A stretch of 64,000 bases of DNA from Paenibacillus sp. BSR1-1. Lineage in GTDB: Bacteria; Bacillota; Bacilli; Bacillales; Cytobacillaceae. Position 1 is the stretch's first letter. Every line of letters begins with the position of its first letter. The stretch lies in assembly GCF_030403775.1 (NCBI RefSeq), contig NZ_JAQMWQ010000001.1, positions 248,001-312,000 on the forward strand, read 5' to 3'. Positions 1-15,192 of the stretch are shown piece after piece. The position numbers and the translations under genes are program-made. A model generated the notes under the pieces. It was not told the origin of the DNA. It saw nothing but the letters and a program-made list of their open reading frames with translations, and made no database searches.

Positions 1-853
1 CTTTTAACTTCTCGAGTAAGCTTTTCATTTCAACCACCATTTTGGCAATATTTGAATCATTTGCCTTCGATCCAATTGTATTTGCTTCTCTATTCATCTC
101 CTGGACGAGGAAATCCAGTTTTCTTCCGATGGGTTCCTGGTCGGTTAAGGCTTGCAAAAATTGCTGGTTATGGCTTTTTAATCTTGTAATTTCCTCATTA
201 ATATCAGCCTTATCGGCAAAAACAGCTACTTCTGTTAAAATCCTGGTTTCATCTAATTGTCCATTCACGAATTCCACCATTCTTTTTGTTAAGCGCTCTT
301 TAAACGACTGAACAACAAGAGGTGCAAATTTCTGAAGTTCAAAAATAATTGATTCCAATTGGGAGATGATCGCAATTAAATCTTTTTTAATTTCTTCCCC
401 TTCAGAAGTCCGCATTTGTTTCAGTAAAAGTACGGCTTCCTCCGTTGCGGCAAGGACTAAATTTTCTAATTCCTCATTCCCAGCTTCACTTTCTTCAATA
501 TGTAAAAGATCCGAACGATTTAGCAAATCCTGAAGTGTCACAGTACCTTCAATTCCATATTTTCTATGTGCTTCGTTGATAAATTGATAATATTCTTCAA
601 TTAGCTTCCAATCAACATGGAGTTTCCTGGTTACAGCACCTTCGCCCTCTAAACTTACATAAACTTCTACTCTTCCACGGCGAATATGCTGATTAAGTTT
701 CTTCTTGATTTTATCTTCTATTTTTAAAAGCTGTCTTGGCATGCGAATATTCATTTCACAAAATCGGTGATTTACCGTTTTTACCTCAACGTTCACTGAG
801 AAAGAACCTGAACCAGCCTTCCCTCTTCCAAAGCCTGTCATACTTATAACCAT
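1..853 (-). CDS. yloC: YicC/YloC family endoribonuclease (3' end cut by window edge)
   Basis: The gene runs off the left edge; about 284 codons are visible of an expected roughly 290. The N-terminus reads MVISMTGFGRGKAGSG, the hallmark start of the YicC/YloC family, followed by NHRFCEMNIRMPRQL. The C-terminal part contains EVAVFADKADINEEITRL and QEMNREANTIGSKA, both typical of this family. E. coli YicC is reported to be an endoribonuclease, so RNA turnover is the likely role; this is family knowledge. ATG at 853 is preferred because it gives the usual short leader before SMTGFG; ATG at 856 and 841 are alternatives. It lies downstream of yloB on the same strand, separated by a terminator. Confidence 0.93.
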   Translation of the reverse strand, partial: MVISMTGFGRGKAGSGSFSVNVEVKTVNHRFCEMNIRMPRQLLKIEDKIKKKLNQHIRRGRVEVYVSLEGEGAVTRKLHVDWKLIEEYYQFINEAHRKYGIEGTVTLQDLLNRSDLLHIEESEAGNEELENLVLAATEEAVLLLKQMRTSEGEEIKKDLIAIISQLESIIFELQKFAPLVVQSFKERLTKRMVEFVNGQLDETRILTEVAVFADKADINEEITRLKSHNQQFLQALTDQEPIGRKLDFLVQEMNREANTIGSKANDSNIAKMVVEMKSLLEKLK

Positions 854-907
854 CATTTGCACATCCAATCTTTGAAAAATGATCGGTTCTAAAAACTAAA
901 ATAAACA

Positions 908-939
908 CAAAAGGTAATAGAGGGTTCTATTACCTTTTG
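908..939 (-). terminator. Rho-independent terminator after yloB
   Basis: A perfect 13-bp inverted repeat (908-920 with 927-939, arm CAAAAGGTAATAG) has a 6-nt loop and lies 15 bp after the yloB stop. On the minus strand it is followed by TGTTTATTTTAG, a moderate T-rich run. It should separate yloB from yloC transcription. Confidence 0.75.
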
Positions 940-953
940 GATTATAACATACT

Positions 954-3632
954 TTATTTTGTTTTTCTTAACAAAAATGATCCAGCTAGTAAAAAAGTTG
1001 GTATTGATGATAACCCGACAATCAACAGCCAGTCTTTTGCCGCGATCGGCAGCGTATGGAATATTGGCTGTAATGGCGGATAGTAAATGACCACAATCAT
1101 GAGGGCAAGAGAAGATATGACTGCCCATACTAAATACGGATTTCCAAACGGGTTTCTTGATAGCACTGATTTTTCACTGCGGCAATCAAAGACATGGATT
1201 AGCTGTGCCATAACAAGTGTTGCAAAGGCCACCGTTTGTGCATATTTCAATTGACTTGGATCATTATGATAAACAACGATAAAGGCAAGTAAGGTCACAA
1301 GTCCAATCAGAAATCCTCGGGAAACAACCTTCCAACCTAGACCACGCGAAAAGACCCCTTCATTCGGGCTCCGCGGCCTCCGTTTCATCACATTTTCTTC
1401 CGGACGGTCAAGACCTAGCGCCATGGCTGGCAATCCATCCGTCACCAAATTTACCCAAAGAATTTGAATAGGTACTAACGGCAGGGGCAGTGCTAAGATC
1501 ATCGCAAACAACATAACTAATATTTCTCCGACATTGGAGGCAAGCAGATAGCGGACAAACTTTCGAATATTTTCATAAATATTGCGGCCTTCTTTAATGG
1601 CTGCTTTAATTGTTGCAAAATTATCGTCCAATAAGACAAGGGCCGAAGCTTCCTTCGCTACATCTGTTCCGGTAATTCCCATGGCCACTCCAATGTCTGC
1701 TGCTTTGATAGCAGGAGCATCATTTACCCCGTCACCTGTCATGGCAACAATATGCCCTCTATTTTGCAAGGCTTTGACAATTTTCAATTTATGTTCTGGT
1801 GAAACTCTGGCAAAGACTGATACATCATCGACGATTTCCTCGAGCTCCTCAACGGACATATCAGACAATGCTTTCCCATCAAGAACCTTACTTTTCTGCG
1901 TTAGAATTCCTAACTGTGAGGCAATCGCTTTTGCTGTGATGACATGGTCACCGGTAATCATCACCGTTTTAATTCCAGCTTCTTTACATTCTTTTACGGC
2001 TGCTTTAACCTCAGGCCTTGGCGGATCAATCATTCCCTGTACGCCTATAAAAGTTAATTTTTTCTCAGCTTCTTTTTCACTTAAGATAAGTGTATTAGCT
2101 GAAACCGGTTTAAAGGCAATGGCGATTGTCCGCAGTGCCTGTGAGGCAAGTCCATTAATCGCATCCTGAACCTTCACTTGCGTTTCTTTGTTTAAATATT
2201 GAGTCCGTTCATCCCAAAGAATGGATTCACTTATTCCTAAAATGACATCAGGTGCTCCCTTCGTGACGATGAAGTGCCGCCCTTGTTTGTCCTTTACGTG
2301 AATACTCATCATTTTTCTGGCCGAATCAAATGGAAATTCATTAATAATGGTAAATTCATCTAATAACTTCTTTCTAGCAAAGCCTGCCTTCATTGCACTT
2401 ACAAGCAATGCTCCTTCGGTTGGATCCCCGTCGAGAATGTAATCATCATCCTTCATTACTAAATCGGAATGATTGCAGAGCATCCCGAATATCAACATTT
2501 GCTGCAAGGCTCTCTCATCTTTTGGCTGAACAGTTCGATCATTCCGATAAAAATTCCCTTGCGGCTTATAGCCCACTCCATCTACTGTCCAAGTATTTCC
2601 CCCGCTCCATAAATGGGTAACCGTCATTTTGTTTTGCGTCATGGTACCCGTTTTATCAGAACAAATAACCGAAGCACAGCCGAGCGTTTCGACCGCCGGC
2701 AGCTTCCGGACAATGGCATTTTTCTTTATCATTTTTTGCACACCAAGAGATAAGGCCACCGTCACAATCGCCGGCAATCCTTCCGGTATAGCCGCAACAG
2801 CCAAGGATACTCCAGCTAAAAACATCGTGTAAAGATCATGTCCCTGGATTACACCGACCGCCACAACCAACACGGTCAAAGCTAGAGCGACTGTTATTAA
2901 TATTTTTCCAAGCTGTTCCAAACGGCGTTGAAGTGGTGTTTCTTGTGATTCCGCACTCTGTAGTAAATCTGCAATTTGTCCCATTGCCGTTTTCATCCCT
3001 GTGGCAATGACGACCCCGACGCCGCTTCCCCTTGTAATCATCGTTCCCATGAAGGCAATATTCTCCATATCACCAATACCTGGGTTAGGATTCGTTAAAC
3101 ACTCTATATGCTTTGAAACAGGCACTGACTCACCAGTAAGGGCGGATTCTTCAATTTCTAAACTTCTTGATTCTATGATTCGTACATCGGCGCCAATTCG
3201 ATCACCGCTTGAGAATTTTAAAATATCGCCGCTGACAATTTCTTTCGAAGGTAATTTAATCCACTGTCCGTCCCTAAGGACAGAAACCTGCGGCGCGGAT
3301 AATTCCTTTAATGCCTCTAGCGATTTTTCAGCCCGCCTTTCTTGGAAAAATCCAAGAAACCCATTTATGATCACGATCGCTATAATAGCAATGGCGTCAA
3401 TATACTCTCCTAACAAGCCGGAAATCAAGGTCGCTGCCAGCAGAACTAAAACCATAAAGTCTTTAAATTGACTAAAAAATAAGAGTAAAGCGGATTGCTT
3501 TTCTCCTTCGTCCAATTCATTTTGTCCGTATTCTGCGATTCTCCTTTTTGCTTCTTCCTGTGATAATCCAGTTGAAAAGTCGGTTTCTAAGGCCTTTTCT
3601 ACTTGTTCTATCTCCATCTCATGGAACTTCAT
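954..3632 (-). CDS. yloB: P-type Ca2+-transporting ATPase (SERCA-like)
   Basis: An 892-residue P2A-type ATPase that pumps calcium across the membrane using ATP. Visible motifs are TGES (166-169, actuator domain), PEGLP in transmembrane helix 4 (283-287), the phosphorylation motif DKTGT with Asp326, KGAPD in the nucleotide domain, and GDGVNDAPA in the hinge. Hydrophobic segments occur near residues 54-97 and 244-290 and in a C-terminal block of about six. The N-terminus MKFHEM matches B. subtilis YloB as remembered, supporting this ATG. In B. subtilis YloB is a calcium ATPase linked to sporulation and spore properties. It is divergent from rqcH, with about 160 bp between them. Confidence 0.95.
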   Translation of the reverse strand: MKFHEMEIEQVEKALETDFSTGLSQEEAKRRIAEYGQNELDEGEKQSALLLFFSQFKDFMVLVLLAATLISGLLGEYIDAIAIIAIVIINGFLGFFQERRAEKSLEALKELSAPQVSVLRDGQWIKLPSKEIVSGDILKFSSGDRIGADVRIIESRSLEIEESALTGESVPVSKHIECLTNPNPGIGDMENIAFMGTMITRGSGVGVVIATGMKTAMGQIADLLQSAESQETPLQRRLEQLGKILITVALALTVLVVAVGVIQGHDLYTMFLAGVSLAVAAIPEGLPAIVTVALSLGVQKMIKKNAIVRKLPAVETLGCASVICSDKTGTMTQNKMTVTHLWSGGNTWTVDGVGYKPQGNFYRNDRTVQPKDERALQQMLIFGMLCNHSDLVMKDDDYILDGDPTEGALLVSAMKAGFARKKLLDEFTIINEFPFDSARKMMSIHVKDKQGRHFIVTKGAPDVILGISESILWDERTQYLNKETQVKVQDAINGLASQALRTIAIAFKPVSANTLILSEKEAEKKLTFIGVQGMIDPPRPEVKAAVKECKEAGIKTVMITGDHVITAKAIASQLGILTQKSKVLDGKALSDMSVEELEEIVDDVSVFARVSPEHKLKIVKALQNRGHIVAMTGDGVNDAPAIKAADIGVAMGITGTDVAKEASALVLLDDNFATIKAAIKEGRNIYENIRKFVRYLLASNVGEILVMLFAMILALPLPLVPIQILWVNLVTDGLPAMALGLDRPEENVMKRRPRSPNEGVFSRGLGWKVVSRGFLIGLVTLLAFIVVYHNDPSQLKYAQTVAFATLVMAQLIHVFDCRSEKSVLSRNPFGNPYLVWAVISSLALMIVVIYYPPLQPIFHTLPIAAKDWLLIVGLSSIPTFLLAGSFLLRKTK

Positions 3633-3731
3633 CCGACCATCTCACTTCCCCCTTGTATAACATGTCTAAAGAAAGCTTATTCAGGGTCGTCCAAAAAAAT
3701 GCTATCATTAACATTCTTACAAGGGGAAAAT

Positions 3732-3761
3732 AGGACAGTTTTTATTGAAGTAGGATATAAT
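3732..3761 (+). promoter_or_regulatory. Candidate sigma-A promoter for rqcH
   Basis: A perfect -10 TATAAT lies at 3756-3761. An AGGACA hexamer 18 bp upstream (3732-3737) resembles TTGACA. It is 33 bp before the chosen rqcH start, inside the divergent yloB/rqcH spacer. The -35 is imperfect. Confidence 0.5.
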
Positions 3762-3793
3762 TAAACATATGTTTGAAGAAAAGGATGTTTTCC

Positions 3794-5506
3794 ATGTCAT
3801 TTGATGGTCTATTTACAAAAGCAATGGTCGATGAACTTTCCCGTTCATTAAAGGGCGGACGTATAAATAAAGTTCACCAGCCCTATAAAAATGAAGTCAT
3901 TTTAACAATTAGGGCAAACGGGGTAAATCAAAAGCTGTTATTATCAGCTCATCCCAGTTATGCCCGGGTGCAGTTAACGAATGAGGGATACGAAAATCCG
4001 AGTGAGCCGCCAATGTTCTGTATGCTGCTTCGAAAGCATATTGAGGGCTATATATTGGAGGATTTATATCAAGTTGAAAATGACCGGATGATTATTTTCG
4101 AAATTAAAGGAAGAAATGAAATTGGCGATATCAGCTATAAGCAGCTCATTATTGAAATCATGGGCAGACATAGCAATATCGTATTAGTGGATAAAACACG
4201 CAAGGTTATTCTTGATAGCATTAAACATATTTCTTTTGCCGTTAACAGTCACAGAGCGATTATGCCGGGCCAGCCATATATTTTCCCGCCAGAACAAAAC
4301 AAATCTAATCCTTTTTTTGTTACGGAAGAGGATGTTTTAAAGAAAATTGATTTTAATAGCGGGAAACTGGATCGGCAGCTGGTCGAGCATTTTGCCGGCA
4401 CTTCTCCGCTGTTTGCAAAGGAAGTCATTTTTCAAAGCGGTCTCGCGAATCGAACGACACTTCCTCGGACTTTTGTTGGTTTGGTTAAGAAAATTAAGCA
4501 AGGTGAGCTATCTCCATCTATCATGTCTTCAGGTGGCAAGGAAGCTTTTTATTTATTTCCGCTTGGTCATTTAAAAGGAGAGGTAAAAAGCTTTGAAACA
4601 CTTAGTGAAATGCTCGATCGCTTTTATTTTGGCAAGGCAGAGCGAGACCGGGTTAAGCAGCAAGGAAATGATATTGAACGGTTCATTATCAATGAAAAAG
4701 AAAAAAATGAAAAGAAAATCGAAAAGTTGGAGAATACATTAAAGGAAGCCGAAAAGGCAGAGCAACTTCAGCGTTATGGTGAGCTATTAACGGCTAACCT
4801 TTATGCCGCAAAAAAGGGCATGAAAGAAATAGAAGTTCTCAATTATTACGATGAATTGGGAGGAACGATTGCCATTCCTCTTGATCCTCGTAAAACTCCA
4901 TCAGAAAATGCGCAAAAATATTTTTCTAGATACCAAAAAGCTAAAAATTCGGTTGCTGTTGTGATGGAACAAATTGAGAAGGCGCAGCTTGAAGTGGAAT
5001 ATTTTGATAATTTATTGCAACAGGTAGTGTCTGCGTCACCGAAGGATATTCAAGAAATTCGTGAGGAACTTGTCGAGGGCGGTTATATCCGCGAACGTCA
5101 AAAAAGGAATGGGAAAAAGATCCAAAACGCCAAGCCGGTCCTAGACCACTTTTTATCAACAGATGGGACCGATATTATCGTCGGAAAAAACAATAAACAA
5201 AATGATTATTTAACCAATAAACTTGCAGCGAGAGATGAAATTTGGCTCCATACCAAGGATATTCCTGGTTCACATGTAGTCATTCGAAGTAAGGAACCAT
5301 CGGAGGAAACCATTCTTGAGGCCGCCAATTTATCTGCTTACTTTAGCAAGGCGCGAAACTCCAGTTCGGTACCTGTGGACTATACAAAGGTTCGCCATGT
5401 TAAAAAACCGAGCGGAGCCAAACCCGGATTTGTGATTTATGATAATCAGCAGACCGTTTATGTTACTCCGAATGAGGAACTTGTGCTTAAATTGAAGAAA
5501 AATTAG
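3794..5506 (+). CDS. rqcH: RqcH, Rqc2/NEMF homologue of ribosome-associated quality control
   Basis: A 570-residue NFACT protein (YloA; often annotated as fibronectin-binding protein). RqcH binds stalled 50S subunits and recruits tRNA-Ala to add C-terminal alanine tails that mark the peptide for degradation. From the ATG at 3794, Asp97-Arg98 fall exactly where the functionally required DR pair of B. subtilis RqcH sits (context VENDRMIIF). A lysine/glutamate-rich coiled coil lies near 300-330 and again near 390-430. The C-terminal NFACT-R domain contains [16 protein letters not shown] and [14 protein letters not shown]. The start was chosen because AAGGA sits 9 nt upstream and MSFDGLF matches the family. 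Its neighbour in B. subtilis pathway terms, ylmH, is also in this window. Confidence 0.95.
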   Translation: MSFDGLFTKAMVDELSRSLKGGRINKVHQPYKNEVILTIRANGVNQKLLLSAHPSYARVQLTNEGYENPSEPPMFCMLLRKHIEGYILEDLYQVENDRMIIFEIKGRNEIGDISYKQLIIEIMGRHSNIVLVDKTRKVILDSIKHISFAVNSHRAIMPGQPYIFPPEQNKSNPFFVTEEDVLKKIDFNSGKLDRQLVEHFAGTSPLFAKEVIFQSGLANRTTLPRTFVGLVKKIKQGELSPSIMSSGGKEAFYLFPLGHLKGEVKSFETLSEMLDRFYFGKAERDRVKQQGNDIERFIINEKEKNEKKIEKLENTLKEAEKAEQLQRYGELLTANLYAAKKGMKEIEVLNYYDELGGTIAIPLDPRKTPSENAQKYFSRYQKAKNSVAVVMEQIEKAQLEVEYFDNLLQQVVSASPKDIQEIREELVEGGYIRERQKRNGKKIQNAKPVLDHFLSTDGTDIIVGKNNKQNDYLTNKLAARDEIWLHTKDIPGSHVVIRSKEPSEETILEAANLSAYFSKARNSSSVPVDYTKVRHVKKPSGAKPGFVIYDNQQTVYVTPNEELVLKLKKN

Positions 5507-5508
5507 TA

Positions 5509-5530
5509 AAGCCCCGGGGGTCCGGGGCTT
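5509..5530. terminator. Bidirectional terminator shared by rqcH and pyrE
   Basis: A 9-bp GC-rich stem AAGCCCCGG/CCGGGGCTT with a 4-nt loop lies between the convergent stops of rqcH (5506) and pyrE (5538). The plus side is followed by CTTTAGTTT and the minus side by TACTAATTTTTC, so it can serve both genes. Confidence 0.85.
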
Positions 5531-5537
5531 CTTTAGT

Positions 5538-6166
5538 TTATTCCCACTTCTTGCTCCATTCACCTGGATCCTTGCTCCAAGAAAGCAGACTTTCTTGATC
5601 ATTTTGACCAATATACCCATTATCAATAGCCGACTCCACCAATGCGGCAAAATTAGTTAAAGAAAAACTCGTAATTCCTTCCTGTTCAAAAGCCTCTTTT
5701 CCTTTATCCAGCCCATATGTAAAGATGGATACGACACCAAGTACTTCACAGCCAGCCTCTCTTAATGCCTGAACAGCTGTGATCACACTTCCGCCAGTTG
5801 AAATTAAATCTTCCACCACGATCACTTTTTGGCCTTGCTCCACTTTACCTTCGATCTGATTTCCTTTCCCGTGCCCCTTTGCTTTTGAGCGGACATAGCA
5901 CATAGGCAAATCCATTAACTCACTCACCCAGGCTGCATGAGGAATACCAGCCGTGGCAGTCCCGGCAATTACATCCACTGTACCAAAGTGTTCATCGATT
6001 AGCTTTTGTAAGCCGCTGGCAATTTCCCGACGAACCGCAGGAAAAGATAATGTCAAGCGATTATCACAATAAATCGGAGAACGAAGACCAGAGGTCCACG
6101 TAAAAGGATCTTGCGGCCTTAACGCAACCGCGCTTATTTCTAATAATTTTTCAGCAATTAAGTGTT

Positions 6167-6170
<4 letters not shown>
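5538..6170 (-). CDS. pyrE: Orotate phosphoribosyltransferase
   Basis: Transfers phosphoribose from PRPP to orotate, giving OMP, the fifth step of UMP synthesis. The 210-residue protein has the PRPP-binding signature [13 protein letters not shown] and the substrate-proximal [15 protein letters not shown] loop, plus [12 protein letters not shown] near the N-terminus. The ATG at 6170 overlaps the pyrF stop as ATGA and has GGAGAGGAG upstream. The reading frame extends further upstream, but [12 protein letters not shown] matches the family start. It is the last gene of the pyr operon and ends in a terminator shared with rqcH. In B. subtilis a sulfate assimilation cluster lies between pyrE and yloA; here there is none. 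Confidence 0.97.
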
Positions 6171-8562
<2,392 letters not shown>

Positions 8563-8566
<4 letters not shown>

Positions 8567-11500
8567 GCAAAAACCGCCTCCTTTTCCGGAGCTTTCATCG
8601 CTTCAGCAGAAAAGTTCATTGATTCAATCACTTTTAAAATGGCATCTGCTGTATCCAATGAAGTTAAACATGGCACCCCATTTTCGACTGCTTCACGGCG
8701 AATTCGGAATCCATCACTTTCCGGCTGTTTGCCTTTTGTTAATGTATTGATGATAAACTGAGCCTCGCCTCTATGGATGACATCCAATAAGGTAGCACCT
8801 TCTGAGCCGATTTTACCGACAACTTTTACCGGAAGGCCCGCAGCTTCTAAGACAGATGCGGTTCCGCTCGTCGCCATTAAACGGTATCCGATGGCGGCAA
8901 ATCTTTTCGCAAGCTTTAAGCTTTCCGCTTTATCCTTATCAGCAACTGTGAATAACACTGTTCCAAACTTGTGAATGTTCATTCCTGATGCAACTAAGCC
9001 TTTGTATAATGCTTTTTCAAGGGTATTATCCTTACCCATAACTTCACCAGTCGATTTCATTTCAGGTCCAAGGCTGATATCAACACTTTTCAGTTTGGCG
9101 AAGGAGAATACCGGTACTTTGACAAACACGCCATCCTTTTCAGGAATTAAGCCTGCCCTGTATCCTTGATCCAGTATAGAAACTCCCAAAATTGCTTTTG
9201 TTGCAATTTTTGCCATAGGAACATTGGTTATTTTACTTAAGAATGGAACAGTCCGGCTTGAACGCGGATTAACTTCAAGAACATAAACTTGGTTATCAGA
9301 TATAACGTATTGAATGTTTAATAGTCCGACAATATTTAAGCCAATCGCTAATTTCTCTGTGTATTCTACTAGCTTTTGTTTAATTTCCGCTGTTAAGGTT
9401 TGCGGTGGATATACTGCAATGGAATCCCCTGAGTGAACCCCCGCGCGTTCAATATGTTCCATAATTCCTGGAATCAACACATTCTTGCCATCGCAAATCG
9501 CATCGACTTCGATTTCTTTACCAGTTAAATATCGGTCGATTAAGACTGGATGTTCTGGATTAATTTTCACGGCGTTCTCCATATAACGGAGCAGTTCATT
9601 TTCTTCGTAGACAATTTCCATTGCCCGGCCGCCTAACACATATGATGGACGAATAAGAACCGGATAGCCGATTTCCTCCGCAATCAAACGTGCTTCCTCA
9701 ACTGATAAAGCCGTTTTCCCAAGAGGCTGCGGAACATTTAATTGTTGCAAAGCATATTCAAATTTATCTCTATCCTCTGCACGATCTAAATCCTCAAGGC
9801 TGGTTCCCAAAATTTTCACGCCATTTTCAGCTAGCTTTCCAGCTAGATTAATAGCAGTCTGCCCGCCAAACTGCACGACCACTCCAATTGGCTTTTCCAG
9901 GTCAATGATGTGCATAACATCCTCAATGGTCAGCGGTTCAAAGTAAAGCTTATCTGAGATACTGAAATCTGTTGAAACAGTTTCTGGATTATTGTTGATA
10001 ATAATTGCTTCATATCCAGCTTCTTTAATCGCTTTGACAGAGTGAACAGTTGCATAATCAAACTCAATCCCCTGACCTATGCGGATTGGACCAGAACCAA
10101 GGACAACCACACTTTGTCTGTCGGTAACGATGGACTCATTTTCTTCCTCATATGTTCCATAGTAATATGGCGTTTCTGATTCAAATTCAGCTGCACATGT
10201 ATCAACCATTTTATAGACAGGAATAATTTGATTGTTTTTTCTAAAGGTGTAAAGTTCTGTCTCCTTCATTCCCCATAGTTCTGCAATCTTTTGATCCGTA
10301 AATCCCTTTTGCTTTGCTTCCAATAAGATTTCAGCGTTTAAAGGATTTTCTAACAATGTTTCTTCTAGTTTAATAATTCCTTCTAGCTTTTTAAGGAAAA
10401 ATAAATCTATTTTACTCCATTCGTGAATCGTCTCAATTGAGGTTCCCCTTTTTAAGCTTTCAGCAATGTAGAAGAGTCTTTCATCCCCAGCCTTACGAAT
10501 TCGCTTTTCGACAAGCTCATCTGTGAATTCATCGGCACCATTCAATTCAAAGTGATGGACACCTGCCTCAAGTGAGCGGATTGCTTTTAATAATGACTCT
10601 TCAAAATTACGGCCAATCGCCATGACTTCGCCCGTTGCTTTCATTTGTGTCCCAAGTGAGCGATTTCCGGATTCAAATTTATCAAATGGCCATCTCGGAA
10701 TTTTTGTCACAATGTAATCCAAGGCTGGTTCAAAGCTTGCGTAAGTTTTTCCGGTTACAGGGTTCTTCATTTCATCAAGTGTAAGTCCAACAGCAATCTT
10801 TGCTGCAAGCTTCGCAATAGGATAGCCTGTTGCCTTTGATGCAAGAGCTGATGAACGGCTTACACGTGGATTCACTTCGATAATAAAGTAATTAAAGCTA
10901 TTTGGGTCCAGTGCAAGCTGTACGTTACAGCCGCCCTCAATTTTCAACGCGCGAATAATTTTCAAAGAGACATTTCTTAATAATTGGTATTCTCGATCAC
11001 TTAATGTTTGACTTGGAGCGACAACAATTGAGTCACCGGTATGAACCCCAACTGGATCAATATTTTCCATATTACAAACAACAATTGCACTATCATTAGC
11101 ATCGCGCATGACCTCATATTCAATTTCCTTGAAGCCGGCAATACTTTTCTCCAGCAAACATTGTTGAACAGGACTGTTCTTTAAACCGCTCGTCACGATT
11201 TCTTCTAGTTCCTCTTGATTGTGGCAAATACCGCCGCCCGTTCCGCCAAGGGTAAAGGCAGGACGGACAATTACCGGGAACCCAACCTTTTCTACGAAGA
11301 TTTTTGCTTCCTCTAATTCATGGATGATTTCACTATCAGGTACCGGCTCCCCTAATTCATTCATTAAATCGCGGAATAATTCGCGGTCCTCAGCTTGTTT
11401 GATTGCTGACAGCTTCGTTCCAAGAATCTCAACGCCGCATTCTTCCAAAACGCCGGAATTTGCTAATTCCACAGCTAAGTTAAGTCCTGTTTGCCCGCCA

Positions 11501-11769
11501 AGAGTGGCTAACAGGGCATCAGGACGTTCTTTTCGGATGATTTTGCTGACAAACTCCAGTGTTAAAGGCTCGATGTAAACAGCGTCTGCCATTTCTGTGT
11601 CTGTCATAATGGTTGCTGGATTTGAATTGATAAGAATGACACGGTAGCCTTCTTCTTTCAAAGCCATACATGCTTGTGCGCCCGCATAGTCGAACTCTGC
11701 TGCCTGCCCGATGACAATTGGTCCTGATCCGATTACTAAAATGGAGTTTATATCTGTACGTTTTGGCAT
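8563..11769 (-). CDS. pyrAB: Carbamoyl-phosphate synthase large subunit (pyrimidine-specific)
   Basis: Makes carbamoyl phosphate from bicarbonate, ammonia and two ATP. The 1068-residue protein shows the expected internal duplication: [21 protein letters not shown] near the start and [20 protein letters not shown] near residue 555, each opening an ATP-grasp half with GGTGGG or GGRAMEIVY loops. [20 protein letters not shown] and [18 protein letters not shown] are the paired metal/ATP motifs. The C-terminal 140 residues form the MGS-like allosteric domain. It overlaps the 3' end of pyrAA by 22 bp. Confidence 0.97.
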
Positions 11770-12850
11770 GCTGCTGTTCCCTCCTGTTTTTCCGATTCAA
11801 TCATGTTTAGAAACTGTTCAAATAAGCCGTTTGCATCCTCTGGTCCAGGGGATGCCTCAGGGTGATATTGCACTGTGAAGGCCGGATAATCTAAATGCTT
11901 TAAGCCTTCAATCGTATCATCATTTAATGCAATATGAGTAACCGCAAGCCTAGTATTGTTAATCGATTTACTATCAACCGTATACCCGTGGTTTTGGGAG
12001 GTTATTGATACTTTCCCAGTTGAAAGTTCTTTTACTGGATGATTGGAACCACGGTGGCCGAACTTCATTTTAACGGTATCTGCACCGCAGGCAAGAGCAA
12101 AGAGTTGATGACCAAGGCAGATGCCGAAAAGCGGAACTTTTCCAAGCACTTCTTTAATCATCTGAATGCCTTCTGGAACATCCTTTGGATCCCCAGGTCC
12201 ATTTGAAAGCATGATTCCGTCCGGACGAAGCTGAAGAATTTCATCAGCCGTTGTATGGTACGGAACAACAACAACATCACAGCCCCGTAAATTCAGTTCT
12301 CTTAAAATCCCGTGTTTCATCCCAAAATCAACAAGAACAATTCTTTTGCCTCTTCCTGGGCTCGGATAGGCATTTTTAGTGGAAACTCTTCTTACTTGGT
12401 CTATAGGCAGGCGCGTTTGTCTTAATTTCCTCAACACTTCCTCCGCATCGTTTTCAATGCTGCAAATGGCTCCTTTTAATGTTCCATACTGGCGGATAAT
12501 CCTCGCTAATTTTCGTGTATCAATACCGGCAATGCCAGGAATTTTTTTAATTTTAAAATACTCGTCGAGGGTAAATTCACTTCTCCAGTTAGAAGGGAAA
12601 TCTGCGGCTTCTTTGACAATAAATCCTTTAACGGCAGGATTAATTGATTCAAAATCATCACGGTTAATGCCGTAATTTCCGATTAAAGGATATGTCAGCA
12701 TGACAATTTGTCCGCAGTAGGATGGGTCAGATAGAATTTCTTGATAACCAGTCATACCCGTGTTAAAGACCACTTCACCAAAGGTGTCCATATGGCTTCC
12801 AAAACCTTCTCCGATAAAAATCGTTCCATCTTCTAAAATTAGCTGTGCTT

Positions 12851-12854
<4 letters not shown>
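11748..12854 (-). CDS. pyrAA: Carbamoyl-phosphate synthase small subunit, glutamine amidotransferase
   Basis: Hydrolyses glutamine and channels ammonia to PyrAB. The 368-residue protein has an N-terminal CPSase domain ([19 protein letters not shown]) and a class I amidotransferase domain with nucleophile Cys in [14 protein letters not shown] and the His/Glu pair in [13 protein letters not shown]. The start at 12854 has AAAGGATGT upstream and an ATGA overlap with the pyrC stop; the open frame extends eight codons further but without a better site. It belongs to the uridine-controlled set through PyrR. Confidence 0.96.
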
Positions 12855-15059
<2,205 letters not shown>

Positions 15060-15070
15060 CTATTTTTGCC

Positions 15071-15175
15071 AAAAAACACCCTGACCAGGATGATCAGGGT
15101 GCATTATATCCACACTTAATCCGCATTAAGATGCGGTTCAAGTGATAACACCCTTATAAGCCTCGCTGGACTTCT
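15071..15175 (-). promoter_or_regulatory. PyrR-dependent attenuator between pyrP and pyrB
   Basis: On the minus strand the PyrR-binding loop AAGTCCAGCGAGGCTTA (15157-15173) precedes a terminator hairpin with stem CACCCTGA/TCAGGGTG (15077-15101) followed by TTTTTTGG. When UMP/UTP is high, PyrR binds the loop, prevents the antiterminator and allows termination. This is the third of three such leaders. Confidence 0.9.
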
Positions 15176-15192
15176 TTTAAAAGGTTTTCTTG

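Noticed and set aside
1582..2169. 195-codon plus-strand open frame opposite yloB
   Set aside because: Lies wholly antisense to the conserved P-type ATPase, has a low-complexity Ser/Ala/Pro composition typical of reverse-complement frames, and no ribosome site.
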